From contig NZ_JMDW01000012.1 in the NCBI RefSeq assembly GCF_000691525.1, forward strand, positions 62,001-126,000: 64,000 nucleotides of DNA, in the 5' to 3' direction. This DNA is from Mycolicibacterium neoaurum ATCC 25795. GTDB lineage: Bacteria > Actinomycetota > Actinomycetes > Mycobacteriales > Mycobacteriaceae. A program made the translations under genes and the position numbers. Positions 1-8,704 of this stretch are shown here, one piece after another (the stretch's first letter is position 1; every line of letters starts with the position of its first letter). The notes beneath the pieces are model-generated. The model was given only the letters and a program-made list of their open reading frames with translations, had not been told where the DNA came from and made no database searches.

Positions 1-914
1 TCGATGCGCATCCGGCGGCGTTCGGTCACCGCCGCGGCCGCCGCGGCGTGGGCGGCGCCGGCAGCCTCGGCCAACAGCTTGGCGGTATCGCGGGCGGCCG
101 CGAGCGTGCGGACGGCCTCGGCGGACTGCTGCGCTGCGGCGCGCCGCGCCTCGGCGGCACTGACCCGCTCGGCAAGTCCGGACAACTCCGCGGTGAGCAC
201 CGCGTGCTGGGTGACGGCCTGCTCGACCTCGCGCAGCGCCGCGGTGCACTGCGCCACGGCGTCATCGGCCGCGCGCAACCGAGAGGTGGCCGCCGCCCAC
301 ACTCCGGTCGGCCTGCCGGTCGCGGTGAAGTACTCCAGATACTCGCGCTCGATCTTGTCGATCAACAACGGATCGGCATCACCGGCCGACCCGCCGAGGA
401 CATCGGCGACCTGGGCGGCACCGTCTGCTGCGCCGGCGGCCACATCCAGTGCCCGCGAAAGGGCATCACAGCCCGAGAGGTCCACCGGTGCGGTCGCCGA
501 GGCCTGCAGCACCCGCTGCGCCTGCCAGAGCGCGGTATCGACCGTCTCGTCGAGAATCGCCAGCACCCGATCGTGGGCCTCGTCCCCGGTCAGTTGACGA
601 CGGGTCGGCGCCAGCTCGGTGAGAACGGTCTCGGCCTTCTTGTGGAAACGTTTGCGATAGATGAATCGGTATGGCCCGGTGGAGATCTCGGCGCTCACCT
701 CGGCACCCACGTCGGCGTGGGTCGGCTTGACCGCCTTGACCTCCTTCTTCGACGACCGGTCCTTAACGGTCAGCAACAGGTCCAACGCCTCGATCATCGA
801 GGACTTGCCGATCTCGTTGGCACCGCTGACCACCACGACACCACGCTCGGGGAACTCGATGTCACGGTGCAGCACGCCGCGATAATTGGTGAGGGTGAGC
901 CGATGCAGCTTCAC
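1..914 (-). CDS. AAA family ATPase, SbcC-like (partial, C-terminus beyond the left edge)
   Basis: The first about 304 codons are present and the gene runs off the window. The N-terminus reads MKLHRLTLTNYRG and carries a P-loop, GANEIGKSS, at about residues 30-38, typical of SMC/RecN/SbcC ATPases. The visible remainder is Ala/Glu/Arg-rich and helical, as expected for the start of a coiled-coil arm. The GTG start overlaps the stop of the SbcD-like gene (GTGA at 911-914), so the two are translationally coupled. By family, SbcC with SbcD forms a DNA-end nuclease that opens hairpins and protein-blocked ends. The pair matches M. tuberculosis Rv1278/Rv1277 in order. SbcC-like is secure at superfamily level. 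True SbcC function is inferred from the partner. Confidence 0.85.
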   Translation of the reverse strand, partial: MKLHRLTLTNYRGVLHRDIEFPERGVVVVSGANEIGKSSMIEALDLLLTVKDRSSKKEVKAVKPTHADVGAEVSAEISTGPYRFIYRKRFHKKAETVLTELAPTRRQLTGDEAHDRVLAILDETVDTALWQAQRVLQASATAPVDLSGCDALSRALDVAAGAADGAAQVADVLGGSAGDADPLLIDKIEREYLEYFTATGRPTGVWAAATSRLRAADDAVAQCTAALREVEQAVTQHAVLTAELSGLAERVSAAEARRAAAQQSAEAVRTLAAARDTAKLLAEAAGAAHAAAAAAVTERRRMRI

Positions 915-2080
915 GCGACATTCCCCTGTCCGTGCGGCGCGCTCAGGCGCAGCAGCAATGCCAGCGCCGACCGCGCGTCATCTGCATCGGTACCGTCGGC
1001 GCGCGCGGCGGCGACCAACTCCTGCACGGCCCCGGTGGCGAAACCGCCGATCGACAGCTCGTCGAACTCGCCGTCGGCGGGCAACACCGCCAGATCGCAG
1101 TGCCGGTCCCAGGTGCGCAGCGAGGCGAACAACCGGGCGTAGCGATCCAGGCAGTCGTCGAGTTCTGCCTTGTGCCCGATGGTCAGCGACCCGGTGAGCA
1201 CCAAGCGCACCACGGTGCGCTCCTTATCGGGTAACTGGTCGAGGTTGATGTCCAGCCCGGCGATATCACGGTCGTCGTTGACATCGTGACGCAGTGTGAT
1301 GAAGCGCCACCTGCCGACCCGGCGCGAAGTGACCTGCACGGGATGGGTGGGATCGTCCTCGTCGATATCGACCACCAGGACATGTCCCGGGTCGGTCTCG
1401 ACATCGTCGTAGTTGGTCACCTCGGGAGCGCCGGAGTACCAGACGCGGCCCGTCGAGCCGACCTCGGTCCGAGAGTGCCTGTCCCCCAACGCCACATAGT
1501 GCACCGCGCCGGCAGCCAGCGTCTCCTCCAGCGCGGCCAACCTGATCAGCGACGGCCTGGACGAATCGGGATCCAGGACGTCCACACCCCCGTGGGCGAC
1601 CAGCACCCGGACCGTGCCGTCGGCCACCACACCCGCGGTCGCGGCGGCGGCCAGATCGGTGGTCGGGGCCTTGGAACGCCATGGGGCAGCGAGGATCTCC
1701 ACACCGGGGCGCACCCGGAACACGCCGTCCCGGTCGAGAACCGTGACATTGGCCGGACGCTCGGCGGCGAAGAGCGTGCTGGTGTAGACCGAACCGGCGT
1801 CGAGCTGATCATGGTTGCCGGGCAACAGATACACCGGGACCTCGATGGCCCGCATGGCCTCCAGCGCCAGGCTGACCTCCCGCGGCGAGAGCTGGTTGTC
1901 CTCGAAGACGTCCCCGGCCACCACGACGAACTCGGCGCCCACCTCCGCGGCCAGCGCACCGAGCCCGGCGACCGCCTCCCGCCGGGCGGCACCGTAACGC
2001 GACTGCGCTTCTCCGCCGGCGGCACTGAGGAAGTGGCGCGTCATCCCGAGTTGCCAGTCGGCAGTATGCAGAAAGCGCAT
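911..2080 (-). CDS. SbcD/Mre11-like metallophosphoesterase
   Basis: 389-residue calcineurin-like phosphoesterase and likely nuclease partner of the downstream ATPase. Metal-binding motifs occur in order: HTADWQ (residues 5-10), AGDVFE, PGNHD, AHGG and GDRHS. In classical SbcD the first motif is D-x-H; here it is D-W-Q, so one metal ligand is replaced by Gln. The ATG at 2080 was chosen because it starts MRFLHTADW directly and has a GGAAGGGAG ribosome site just upstream; the open frame extends further but without family similarity. Its stop overlaps the ATPase GTG by four bases. Ortholog of Rv1277 by order and sequence as recalled. Expected cytosolic role: DNA end processing. Confidence 0.88.
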   Translation of the reverse strand: MRFLHTADWQLGMTRHFLSAAGGEAQSRYGAARREAVAGLGALAAEVGAEFVVVAGDVFEDNQLSPREVSLALEAMRAIEVPVYLLPGNHDQLDAGSVYTSTLFAAERPANVTVLDRDGVFRVRPGVEILAAPWRSKAPTTDLAAAATAGVVADGTVRVLVAHGGVDVLDPDSSRPSLIRLAALEETLAAGAVHYVALGDRHSRTEVGSTGRVWYSGAPEVTNYDDVETDPGHVLVVDIDEDDPTHPVQVTSRRVGRWRFITLRHDVNDDRDIAGLDINLDQLPDKERTVVRLVLTGSLTIGHKAELDDCLDRYARLFASLRTWDRHCDLAVLPADGEFDELSIGGFATGAVQELVAAARADGTDADDARSALALLLRLSAPHGQGNVA

Positions 2081-2193
2081 CGGTGCACTCCCTTCCGTGT
2101 TCGTCTCCCGGTCCTGGAAAAGACCCCGCGGTGAGTCTAGGTCGGGCCCCCGACAAGTCCCGGGAGGTGCATCGGCATGGCCTCGCTGTGGCC

Positions 2194-2199
2194 TAGCCT
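2194..2199 (+). promoter_or_regulatory. -10 element of a leaderless promoter (histidine phosphatase)
   Basis: TAGCCT is followed by 7 bases and then the ATG at 2207. This spacing places the transcription start at or beside the start codon, the leaderless arrangement common in mycobacteria. Confidence 0.55.
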
Positions 2200-2206
2200 G
2201 GTTGCG

Positions 2207-2698
2207 ATGAGGACCCTGTTGTTGCTGCGCCACGCCAAGTCGGACTACCCGGCCGATACCGTCGATCACCAGCGGCCGCTGGCCCCGCGCGGTGAGCGTG
2301 AGGCGGGGCTGGCCGGCGAGTGGCTGCGGTCGAACGCACCGACCGTCGACGCGGTGCTGTGTTCGACGGCCACCAGGACCCGGCTGACGCTGGAGCGCAC
2401 CGGGATCGACGCACCGGTGCGTTTCGTCGATCGCCTCTATGACTCCACGCCAGGGATCGTGCTGGCCGAGATCAACGACATCGGCGACGAGGTGTCCACG
2501 CTGCTGGTGGTCGGGCACGAGCCGGTGATGTCCGGTTTGGCGCTCGGTCTGGCCGGTGACGACAGCGATCCCGCGACCGTGACCGAGATCGAGTCGAAGT
2601 ACCCGACCTCGGCGATATCACGGCTGGAGGTCAGCTGTTCATGGCGCGACCTGCAGCTCGGCGGCGCACGCCTGGCCGAATTCCACGTACCCCGCTAG
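2207..2698 (+). CDS. SixA-like histidine phosphatase family protein
   Basis: 163 residues. The N-terminus MRTLLLLRHAKSD contains the RHG-type catalytic motif (here RHA, catalytic His9), followed by the LAPRGEREA and VVGHEPVM segments typical of SixA/phosphoglycerate-mutase-like phosphatases. The size fits single-domain SixA proteins. The start at 2207 is preferred over 2177 because it begins at the family N-terminus and has a leaderless -10 at the right distance. Orthologous in order to Rv1276c. The gene is convergent with lprC and their stop codons share the four bases CTAG at 2695-2698. The substrate is unknown; phosphohistidine removal is the family activity. Confidence 0.85.
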   Translation: MRTLLLLRHAKSDYPADTVDHQRPLAPRGEREAGLAGEWLRSNAPTVDAVLCSTATRTRLTLERTGIDAPVRFVDRLYDSTPGIVLAEINDIGDEVSTLLVVGHEPVMSGLALGLAGDDSDPATVTEIESKYPTSAISRLEVSCSWRDLQLGGARLAEFHVPR

Positions 2699-3252
2699 GA
2701 GTTGGTGGCCAGCGTCAGTTCCATGAGCTTGATCGCCATCCCGCAGGCATCGATGCCCGGTGCCTGCGGATTGACCCACCAGCCGACGACGCCGCTGGCA
2801 TCGCTGGCCACCCCGCAGGCATTGGCGTCGGTGGGGTTACGCATGACGATCGACTGGACACCGGCGATCCGGCGCTCCTCGACTCCGAACTTCAGCTCCT
2901 GGGCGACCTGGCGCTCGTAGTCCAGGCTGCCCATCTCGAACCAGAACCGGGTGATGTCGACCAGACCGTTCGGGTTGGCGGCCTGCCAGCGGCACACCGC
3001 TCCGACGAAGGTGCTCTGGATGTCGCGCGGGTCGGCGCCCACGGTCTCGGCCAGGATGTCCTCGGTCAGCACATCGCACTCTTTGAGCAGGTTCGGGTAG
3101 CTGCGCTGGGAGTCGTTGTTGCGCGGCCCCGCCCCTGAGGATTTGATCGCGGTGCCGTCGACCGCACGTGAGCAGCCCTGCACTCCGAGCACCATCGTCA
3201 GCGCAGCGAGCAGCGCGACAACCACCGTCAACGGACGCTTCATCATGCTCAT
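2695..3252 (-). CDS. lprC: DUF3558-type lipoprotein LprC
   Basis: 185-residue predicted lipoprotein. A hydrophobic signal (about residues 5-26) ends in a lipobox with Cys27 (LGVQGC). The mature part has a few further Cys and resembles the DUF3558 family of mycobacterial lipoproteins of unknown function. Its ATG overlaps the stop of lprB (ATGA at 3249-3252), so the two are cotranslated. The pair matches lprB-lprC (Rv1274-Rv1275) in order. The protein would be anchored on the outer face of the cytoplasmic membrane. No catalytic motif is visible. Confidence 0.82.
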   Translation of the reverse strand: MSMMKRPLTVVVALLAALTMVLGVQGCSRAVDGTAIKSSGAGPRNNDSQRSYPNLLKECDVLTEDILAETVGADPRDIQSTFVGAVCRWQAANPNGLVDITRFWFEMGSLDYERQVAQELKFGVEERRIAGVQSIVMRNPTDANACGVASDASGVVGWWVNPQAPGIDACGMAIKLMELTLATNS

Positions 3253-3824
3253 CGCTGCGCATTCACAATCGATTGGCGGGTCAGTTCTTTGGCCACTTCA
3301 CAGGCATCGGGGAACGGCTTCTGGGTGTAGCTCACCGACCACTCGATGAAATCGTCGCCGAATCCGATACCGACCTCGCAGAGGTTCCGGCCGAGCACCA
3401 GGTCCTCGCCGATACCGACGAAACCGTCGTGTCCCTCGATGCTGACATCCTCGACGCTGGCCCGCGAGAGCTCCATGGTCTTGCGTTCGCGGCCCATCGG
3501 ACTGCCGCGGAAGTGCGTGAACGAGAAGTGCGGGCCGATGATGCCGCCGCCGACGAGCCACTGGCATCCCACGGAGGTGCGCGCCGTGTTGACCAGCCCA
3601 CGGACCTGGGTCAGCTGGGCAACGGTCTCATCGCTGATGCCACCGCACTCGGGGAACACCGGCCCGTGCTGGGCCTCCGGGGCGGACTCCGTGGTCGAGG
3701 GCACCGAGGGGGTACTCGGGCTCTCGGAGTCCGAACACGCGACGACGACGGGCAGCACCGCAGTGGCGACAACCAGCATCTTCGCCGCGCAGCTGAGTCG
3801 GGCGTCACCGCGTCGGAAGATCAC
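3249..3824 (-). CDS. lprB: DUF3558-type lipoprotein LprB
   Basis: 191 residues from the chosen GTG. A signal segment ends in VVVAC, giving lipidation at Cys30, followed by a Ser/Pro/Thr-rich spacer and a DUF3558-like domain resembling that of lprC. The open frame continues upstream to 3950, but a TACAGT -10 element lies 7 bases before this GTG, favouring a leaderless start here; a GTG at 3833 is the alternative. First gene of the lprB-lprC operon, divergent from the ABC exporter pair. Function unknown. Confidence 0.78.
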   Translation of the reverse strand: MIFRRGDARLSCAAKMLVVATAVLPVVVACSDSESPSTPSVPSTTESAPEAQHGPVFPECGGISDETVAQLTQVRGLVNTARTSVGCQWLVGGGIIGPHFSFTHFRGSPMGRERKTMELSRASVEDVSIEGHDGFVGIGEDLVLGRNLCEVGIGFGDDFIEWSVSYTQKPFPDACEVAKELTRQSIVNAQR

Positions 3825-3831
3825 GACATGC

Positions 3832-3837
3832 ACTGTA
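3832..3837 (-). promoter_or_regulatory. -10 element of a leaderless promoter (lprB)
   Basis: On the minus strand TACAGT is followed by seven bases and the GTG at 3824. It supports the short lprB start rather than the longer open frame. Confidence 0.45.
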
Positions 3838-3937
3838 GCGGCCGACCCGCACCACACCGTCGACATACGGATTGACCAGCCTTTTCGTGTCTCGGCCGAT
3901 GAGTGGTCCAGACAGCGCGGTGTGCAAGAGTGACCAC

Positions 3938-5665
3938 ATGCTGCTGGCACTGGTGCGCCACCACGTGCGGCCCTACCGCGGGCTGCTCGCGGTGGTGGCG
4001 GTGCTGCAGGTGATCAGCACGCTGGCATCGCTGTATCTGCCGACGGTCAACGCCGCGATCATCGATGACGGCGTCGCCCAGGGCGACACCGGCCGCATCG
4101 TCGACCTCGGCCTGGTGATGCTCGGTGTCACCGCACTGCAGGTGGTGTGTGCGGTCGGCGCGGTGTTCTTCGGGTCCCGCGCCGCGATCGGGTTCGGCCG
4201 TGATCTGCGCGCCGCCATCTTCGGCCATGTACTGACGTTCTCGGCCACCGAGAGCGCCCGGTTCGGCGCGCCGACACTGCTCACCCGCACCACCAACGAT
4301 GTCCAGCAGATCCAGCTGCTGGTGCAGATGACGGCGACCATGCTGATCACCGCGCCGATCATGGGGGTCGGCGGCATCGCCATGGCGATCCACCAGGACG
4401 CCGGCCTGTCCTGGCTGCTCCTGGTCAGTGTCCCGGTGCTTGCTGTGGCGAACTGGTGGGTGGTGTCGAAGCTGCTGCCGATCTTCCGGTCGATGCAGCG
4501 GCTGATCGACAACATCAACCGGGTGATGCGCGAACAACTCGCCGGTATCCGGGTGGTCCGCGCATTCGCCAGGGAGCCGCTGGAGCGGGAACGTTTCGCC
4601 GAGGCCAACACGGCACTGACCGATACCGCACTGATCGCCGGGCGATGGCAGGCGCTGATGTTGCCCGCCACGACGCTGGTGATCAACATTTCCAGCGTCG
4701 CGTTGATCTGGTTCGGGGGTCAGCGCATCGATGCAGGCCAGATGCAGGTCGGCTCGCTGATCGCGTTCCTGGCCTATTTCATGCAGATCCTGATGGCGGT
4801 GGTGATGGCCACCCTGCTGCTGGTACTGCTGCCACGCGCCTCGGCATGCGCGGAGCGGATCACCGAGGTGCTGTCCACCGTCGCACAGATCGGCAATCCC
4901 GCCGCGCCTGTCGACGGCACCGATCTGCGCGGTGAGATCACGCTGGAAAATGCCACATTCAGCTATCCGGGCGCCGACCGTGCTGTGGTGCAAGGAGTCT
5001 CGCTGACCGCCCGGCCCGGCACCGTGACGGCGATCGTGGGAAGCACCGGTTCGGGAAAGTCGACGCTGCTGTCGCTGATCTGCCGGCTCTACGATGTGAC
5101 GAGCGGATCGGCCCGCCTCGACGGCGTCGACGTGCGCGCCTATGACACCGAGGATCTCTGGGGGGCCGTCGGGCTGGTGCCCCAGCGCGGATACCTGTTC
5201 TCGGGAACCGTCGCAGACAACCTGCGGTACGGCAAAGCCGACGCCGATGATGACGAGATGTGGGACGCGTTGCGGGTGGCCGCCGCCGACGATTTCGTAC
5301 GCGCTCATCCCGACGGCCTGGACATGCGGGTGGCCCAAGGTGGCATCAACTTCTCGGGTGGGCAGCGGCAACGACTGGCCATCGCGCGCGCGGTGATCCG
5401 CCGTCCCGCGGTGTACCTGTTCGACGACGCCTTCTCTGCCCTGGACACCCGCACCGACGCCCGGGTGCAGACCGCGCTGCGGCAGGTGTCCGGATCGGCC
5501 ACCGTCATCATCGTCTCGCAGCGGATCAGCACCGTGGCCCAGTCCGATCAGGTGATCGTCATCGAGGACGGCATCGTGGTGGGCAGCGGCACCCACGAGT
5601 CGCTGCTGCAGACATGCCGGACATACGTGGAATTCGTGGATTCCCAGTCGGTGGGGATCGCATGA
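3938..5665 (+). CDS. ABC exporter half-transporter, non-catalytic-site subunit (Rv1273c type)
   Basis: 575-residue fused membrane and ATPase half-transporter. An N-terminal six-helix exporter domain (about 1-320) is followed by a nucleotide-binding domain with GSTGSGKST Walker A, a canonical SGGQRQR signature and Walker B LFDDAFSALD. The catalytic Glu after Walker B is Asp. Its partner gene starts within its stop codon (ATGA, 5662-5665). The pattern fits a heterodimeric exporter with one degenerate ATP site. ATG 3938 begins MLLALVRHHVRPYRG, the usual N-terminus; the frame opens further upstream without support. By order it matches Rv1273c. Substrate unknown; multidrug or lipid export is the family theme. 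Confidence 0.88.
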   Translation: MLLALVRHHVRPYRGLLAVVAVLQVISTLASLYLPTVNAAIIDDGVAQGDTGRIVDLGLVMLGVTALQVVCAVGAVFFGSRAAIGFGRDLRAAIFGHVLTFSATESARFGAPTLLTRTTNDVQQIQLLVQMTATMLITAPIMGVGGIAMAIHQDAGLSWLLLVSVPVLAVANWWVVSKLLPIFRSMQRLIDNINRVMREQLAGIRVVRAFAREPLERERFAEANTALTDTALIAGRWQALMLPATTLVINISSVALIWFGGQRIDAGQMQVGSLIAFLAYFMQILMAVVMATLLLVLLPRASACAERITEVLSTVAQIGNPAAPVDGTDLRGEITLENATFSYPGADRAVVQGVSLTARPGTVTAIVGSTGSGKSTLLSLICRLYDVTSGSARLDGVDVRAYDTEDLWGAVGLVPQRGYLFSGTVADNLRYGKADADDDEMWDALRVAAADDFVRAHPDGLDMRVAQGGINFSGGQRQRLAIARAVIRRPAVYLFDDAFSALDTRTDARVQTALRQVSGSATVIIVSQRISTVAQSDQVIVIEDGIVVGSGTHESLLQTCRTYVEFVDSQSVGIA

Positions 5666-7545
5666 CGCGACCAATGCGCGGGACACAAGCGCCGACCGTC
5701 CGCTCCCGCGATTTCACCGGTTCGGCGCTGCGGCTGCTGAAACGACTGACCCCGCAACGCCTCTTGACCGCGACGGTGATCATGCTGGCCGTCGGCGGCA
5801 TCGCGATCGGCGTGATCGGGCCACGAATCCTCGGCCACGCCACCGACCTGCTGTTCGACGGTGTCATCGGCCGCGGACTGCCGGCCGGGCTGAGCAAGGA
5901 GGAGGCGATCGCCGCCGCCCGGGCCCGCGGTGACGACAGCCTGGCCGACCTGTTGTCCGGGATGAACGTCGTCCCGGGCGACGGCATCGATTTCACCGCG
6001 GTCGCGCACACCCTGTTGCTTGCACTCGGGCTGTATCTGATTGCCGCGCTGCTGGTATGGCTGCAGGCACGCATCCTCAACGTGGTGGTGCAACGCACCA
6101 TGATGACGCTGCGCGCCGATATCCAGCAGAAGGTGCACCGGCTTCCGCTGTCCTATGTGGACGGCCGTCAGCGCGGCGAACTACTCAGCCGCGTCACCAA
6201 TGACGTCGACAATGTGCAGTCCACGCTGGGCATGGCGATCAGCCAGCTGCTCACCTCGGTGCTGACGGTGCTGGCCGTGCTGGTGGCGATGCTGACGATC
6301 TCCCCGCTGCTGACGGCCCTGACCGTGCTCACCGTCCCGCTGTCGCTGTGGGCGACCCGCGCCATCGCCCGCCGGTCGGCGAAGCTGTTCGCCGAGCAGT
6401 GGGCCAACACCGGCCGGCTCAACGCCCATATCGAGGAGACCTACAGCGGTTTCACGGTCGTGAAGACCTACGGTCACCGGGCCGCGGCGGGCCGGCAGTT
6501 CGACACGCTCAACGCCGATGTGCACCGCACCAGCCTTGCCGCACAATTTCTTTCCGGGTTGGTCGGACCCGCCACCACCTTCATCGGCAACCTCAGCTAC
6601 GTCGCCGTCGCGGTGGTCGGTGGTATCCAGGTCGCCACCGGGCAGATCACCCTCGGCAGCATCCAGGCCTTCATCCAGTACGTCCGCCAGTTCAACCAGC
6701 CGCTGACGCAGGTCGCCGCGATGTACAACGCACTGCAGTCCGGGATCGCCAGCGCAGAGCGGATTTTCGAACTGCTCGACGCGGAGGAGGAGTCCGCGGA
6801 TGCACCGCCGTCCACCCGGCCGGTCGGCCCTGGTCGGGTGCGGTTCGAGCGGGTGTCCTTCGGCTACCGGCCCGACTCCCCCGTCATCGACGAGCTGTCG
6901 ATGATCGCCGAGCCCGGCTCCACCGTCGCGATCGTCGGGCCGACCGGGGCCGGTAAGACCACGCTGGTGAACCTGCTGATGCGGTTCTACGACGCCGACT
7001 CCGGCCGGATCACCATCGATGATGTCGACATCGCCACCATGCCGCGGGCCGACCTGCGTTCGCGGATCGGCATGGTGCTGCAGGACACCTGGCTGTTCAG
7101 CGGGACCATTTACGACAACATCGCCTATGGGCGACCGGATGCCGATGCCGACGAGGTGCACGCGGCCGCCCACGCAGCCCACGTCGATCGGTTCGTGCAG
7201 ACGCTGCCGCTGGGTTACCAGACCCGCGTCGGTGATGACGGCGGTGCGATCAGTGCCGGCGAGAAGCAACTGATCACCATCGCCAGAGCGGTGCTGGCCC
7301 GCCCCCAGCTGTTGATCCTCGACGAGGCGACCAGCTCGGTGGACACCCGCACCGAACTGCTGATCCAACAGGCGATGGCCGAGTTACGCAGGGACCGGAC
7401 GAGTTTCATCATCGCCCATCGGCTGTCCACGATCCGCGACGCCGACCAGATTCTGGTGATGGAGGCCGGCCGGATCGTCGAGCGCGGCACTCATGCCGAA
7501 CTGCTGGCCCGGCGCGGTGAGTACTGGGAGATGGCCCGCGCCTGA
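5662..7545 (+). CDS. ABC exporter half-transporter, catalytic-site subunit (Rv1272c type)
   Basis: 627 residues: an extended N-terminal membrane domain including a periplasmic-loop insertion around residues 65-115, then an ATPase domain with GPTGAGKTT Walker A and Walker B LILDEATSSVD with the catalytic Glu. The signature is the unusual SAGEKQ. In a dimer with the preceding protein, its complete Walker B pairs with the partner's canonical signature (active site), while the partner's Asp-Walker B pairs with this altered signature (degenerate site). Overlap with the upstream gene is four bases. It matches Rv1272c in order and in length as recalled. Expected in the cytoplasmic membrane as an exporter. 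Confidence 0.88.
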   Translation: MTRPMRGTQAPTVRSRDFTGSALRLLKRLTPQRLLTATVIMLAVGGIAIGVIGPRILGHATDLLFDGVIGRGLPAGLSKEEAIAAARARGDDSLADLLSGMNVVPGDGIDFTAVAHTLLLALGLYLIAALLVWLQARILNVVVQRTMMTLRADIQQKVHRLPLSYVDGRQRGELLSRVTNDVDNVQSTLGMAISQLLTSVLTVLAVLVAMLTISPLLTALTVLTVPLSLWATRAIARRSAKLFAEQWANTGRLNAHIEETYSGFTVVKTYGHRAAAGRQFDTLNADVHRTSLAAQFLSGLVGPATTFIGNLSYVAVAVVGGIQVATGQITLGSIQAFIQYVRQFNQPLTQVAAMYNALQSGIASAERIFELLDAEEESADAPPSTRPVGPGRVRFERVSFGYRPDSPVIDELSMIAEPGSTVAIVGPTGAGKTTLVNLLMRFYDADSGRITIDDVDIATMPRADLRSRIGMVLQDTWLFSGTIYDNIAYGRPDADADEVHAAAHAAHVDRFVQTLPLGYQTRVGDDGGAISAGEKQLITIARAVLARPQLLILDEATSSVDTRTELLIQQAMAELRRDRTSFIIAHRLSTIRDADQILVMEAGRIVERGTHAELLARRGEYWEMARA

Positions 7546-7549
7546 CGGT

Positions 7550-7765
7550 TCAGCGCTTGACGAGCACCGCGACTCCCCCGCCGAGTACCAGCGCCACCAA
7601 CAGCAGTGCCGCCCACCCGGCACCGGCGAACCACCACACCGCGATCAACCCGATGATCGCCGGCGAGGCCAGGAACAACACCATGCCCGGATGCTGCTTG
7701 ACCACCGCCAACGCACTTCTACCCCGGACCCGATCGATCTCGTCAGCTGCCATGTGATCCAGCAT
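7550..7765 (-). CDS. small two-helix membrane protein
   Basis: 71 residues, or 67 if the second ATG at 7753 is used. A charged N-terminus (about 25 residues) is followed by two hydrophobic helices, FLASPAIIGLIAVWWFAG and AALLLVALVLGGGVAVLV, and the chain ends in VKR. It lies tail to tail with the ABC operon, four bases apart, and divergent from the AIM24 gene. The open frame continues upstream across the divergent gene, but only this part looks like protein. No family recognised. A structural or accessory membrane role is possible. Confidence 0.6.
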   Translation of the reverse strand: MLDHMAADEIDRVRGRSALAVVKQHPGMVLFLASPAIIGLIAVWWFAGAGWAALLLVALVLGGGVAVLVKR

Positions 7766-7834
7766 GCCAGCGTGAGGTGATTGGATATGCGGTGATCGGA
7801 TACTGGACGAGACGATGACGTTGAGGAGTACACG

Positions 7835-8704
7835 GTGAGTGGTCAGTGGTTGCGGGATCCCGAGGGACGCTACGAGTACCGCTGGTACGACGGGCAGAAC
7901 TGGACCGACCAGGTATCCCACCAGGGCCAGGTTTTCGCGTCCCCGCTCGGCCCGCCGCCCGGCGCCGGTAGCCACCCGCAGGACGAGCAGGCCGCGGCCG
8001 CTCGTCAGGAAACCCCGCAGCAGGGCGGAGACGGGTTCAGCGGTATCAGCGGCGATCTGATCGACGGACGGTTCAGCGAGAAGGAGTCGTCGGCGATCGC
8101 GCTGCAGAACGAGCGGCTGCTGCGGGTCCGGGTCGGCGAGCCGTTCATGGCCCGGCAGGGTTCCATGGTCGCCTACCAGGGCAACGTCGATTTCGCCTTC
8201 GAGGGCGGCGGGGCAGGCAAGTTCCTGAAGAAGGCGCTGACCGGCGAAGGTCTTCCGCTGATGCGCGTCCAGGGCCAGGGTGATGTGTTCCTGGCCGAGC
8301 AGGCCAACTACGTGCACCTGCTGCATCTGACGAACTCGGGCCTGTCGATCAGCGGTAAGAACGTGCTGGCCTTCTCGTCGAGCCTGGACTGGAACATCGA
8401 GCGGGTCAAGGGCGGCAGCATCGCCGTCGGTGGCCTTTTCAACACCACTCTGCGGGGCAGTGGGTGGGTTGCGCTGACCACCGACGGACCGCCGGTGGTG
8501 CTCAATGCCGCCGAGGCGCCGACCTACGCCGACACCAACGCGGTGGTGGCCTGGTCGGCGAACCTGCAGACCCAGCTCAAGACCAGCTTCAAGGCGGGTG
8601 CCCTGATCGGTCGCGGCTCCGGTGAGGCCGTGCAGGTCGCCTTCCACGGCCAGGGATTCGTGATCGTGCAGCCCTCAGAGGGCATCACCATCCCGGTGCA
8701 ATAG
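7835..8704 (+). CDS. DUF2510 and AIM24 domain protein
   Basis: 289 residues. The N-terminus (about 3-30: WLRDPEGRYEYRWYDGQNWT) is a DUF2510 W-D-P...YRWYDG..WT module, common in actinobacterial membrane-associated proteins. After a Gln/Ala-rich linker, residues about 70-280 form an AIM24-type beta domain (segments MVAYQGNVDF, RVQGQGDVFLAE, HGQGFVIVQPS). AIM24 is named from a mitochondrial biogenesis factor; its bacterial role is not established. The GTG start follows a GAGGAG ribosome site at seven to twelve bases. No signal peptide or transmembrane helix is seen. The stop abuts the convergent DUF305 gene with no gap. Confidence 0.8.
   Translation: MSGQWLRDPEGRYEYRWYDGQNWTDQVSHQGQVFASPLGPPPGAGSHPQDEQAAAARQETPQQGGDGFSGISGDLIDGRFSEKESSAIALQNERLLRVRVGEPFMARQGSMVAYQGNVDFAFEGGGAGKFLKKALTGEGLPLMRVQGQGDVFLAEQANYVHLLHLTNSGLSISGKNVLAFSSSLDWNIERVKGGSIAVGGLFNTTLRGSGWVALTTDGPPVVLNAAEAPTYADTNAVVAWSANLQTQLKTSFKAGALIGRGSGEAVQVAFHGQGFVIVQPSEGITIPVQ

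Noticed and set aside
3821..5686. 621-codon open frame opposite the first ABC exporter gene
   Set aside because: Antisense shadow of a canonical ABC gene.
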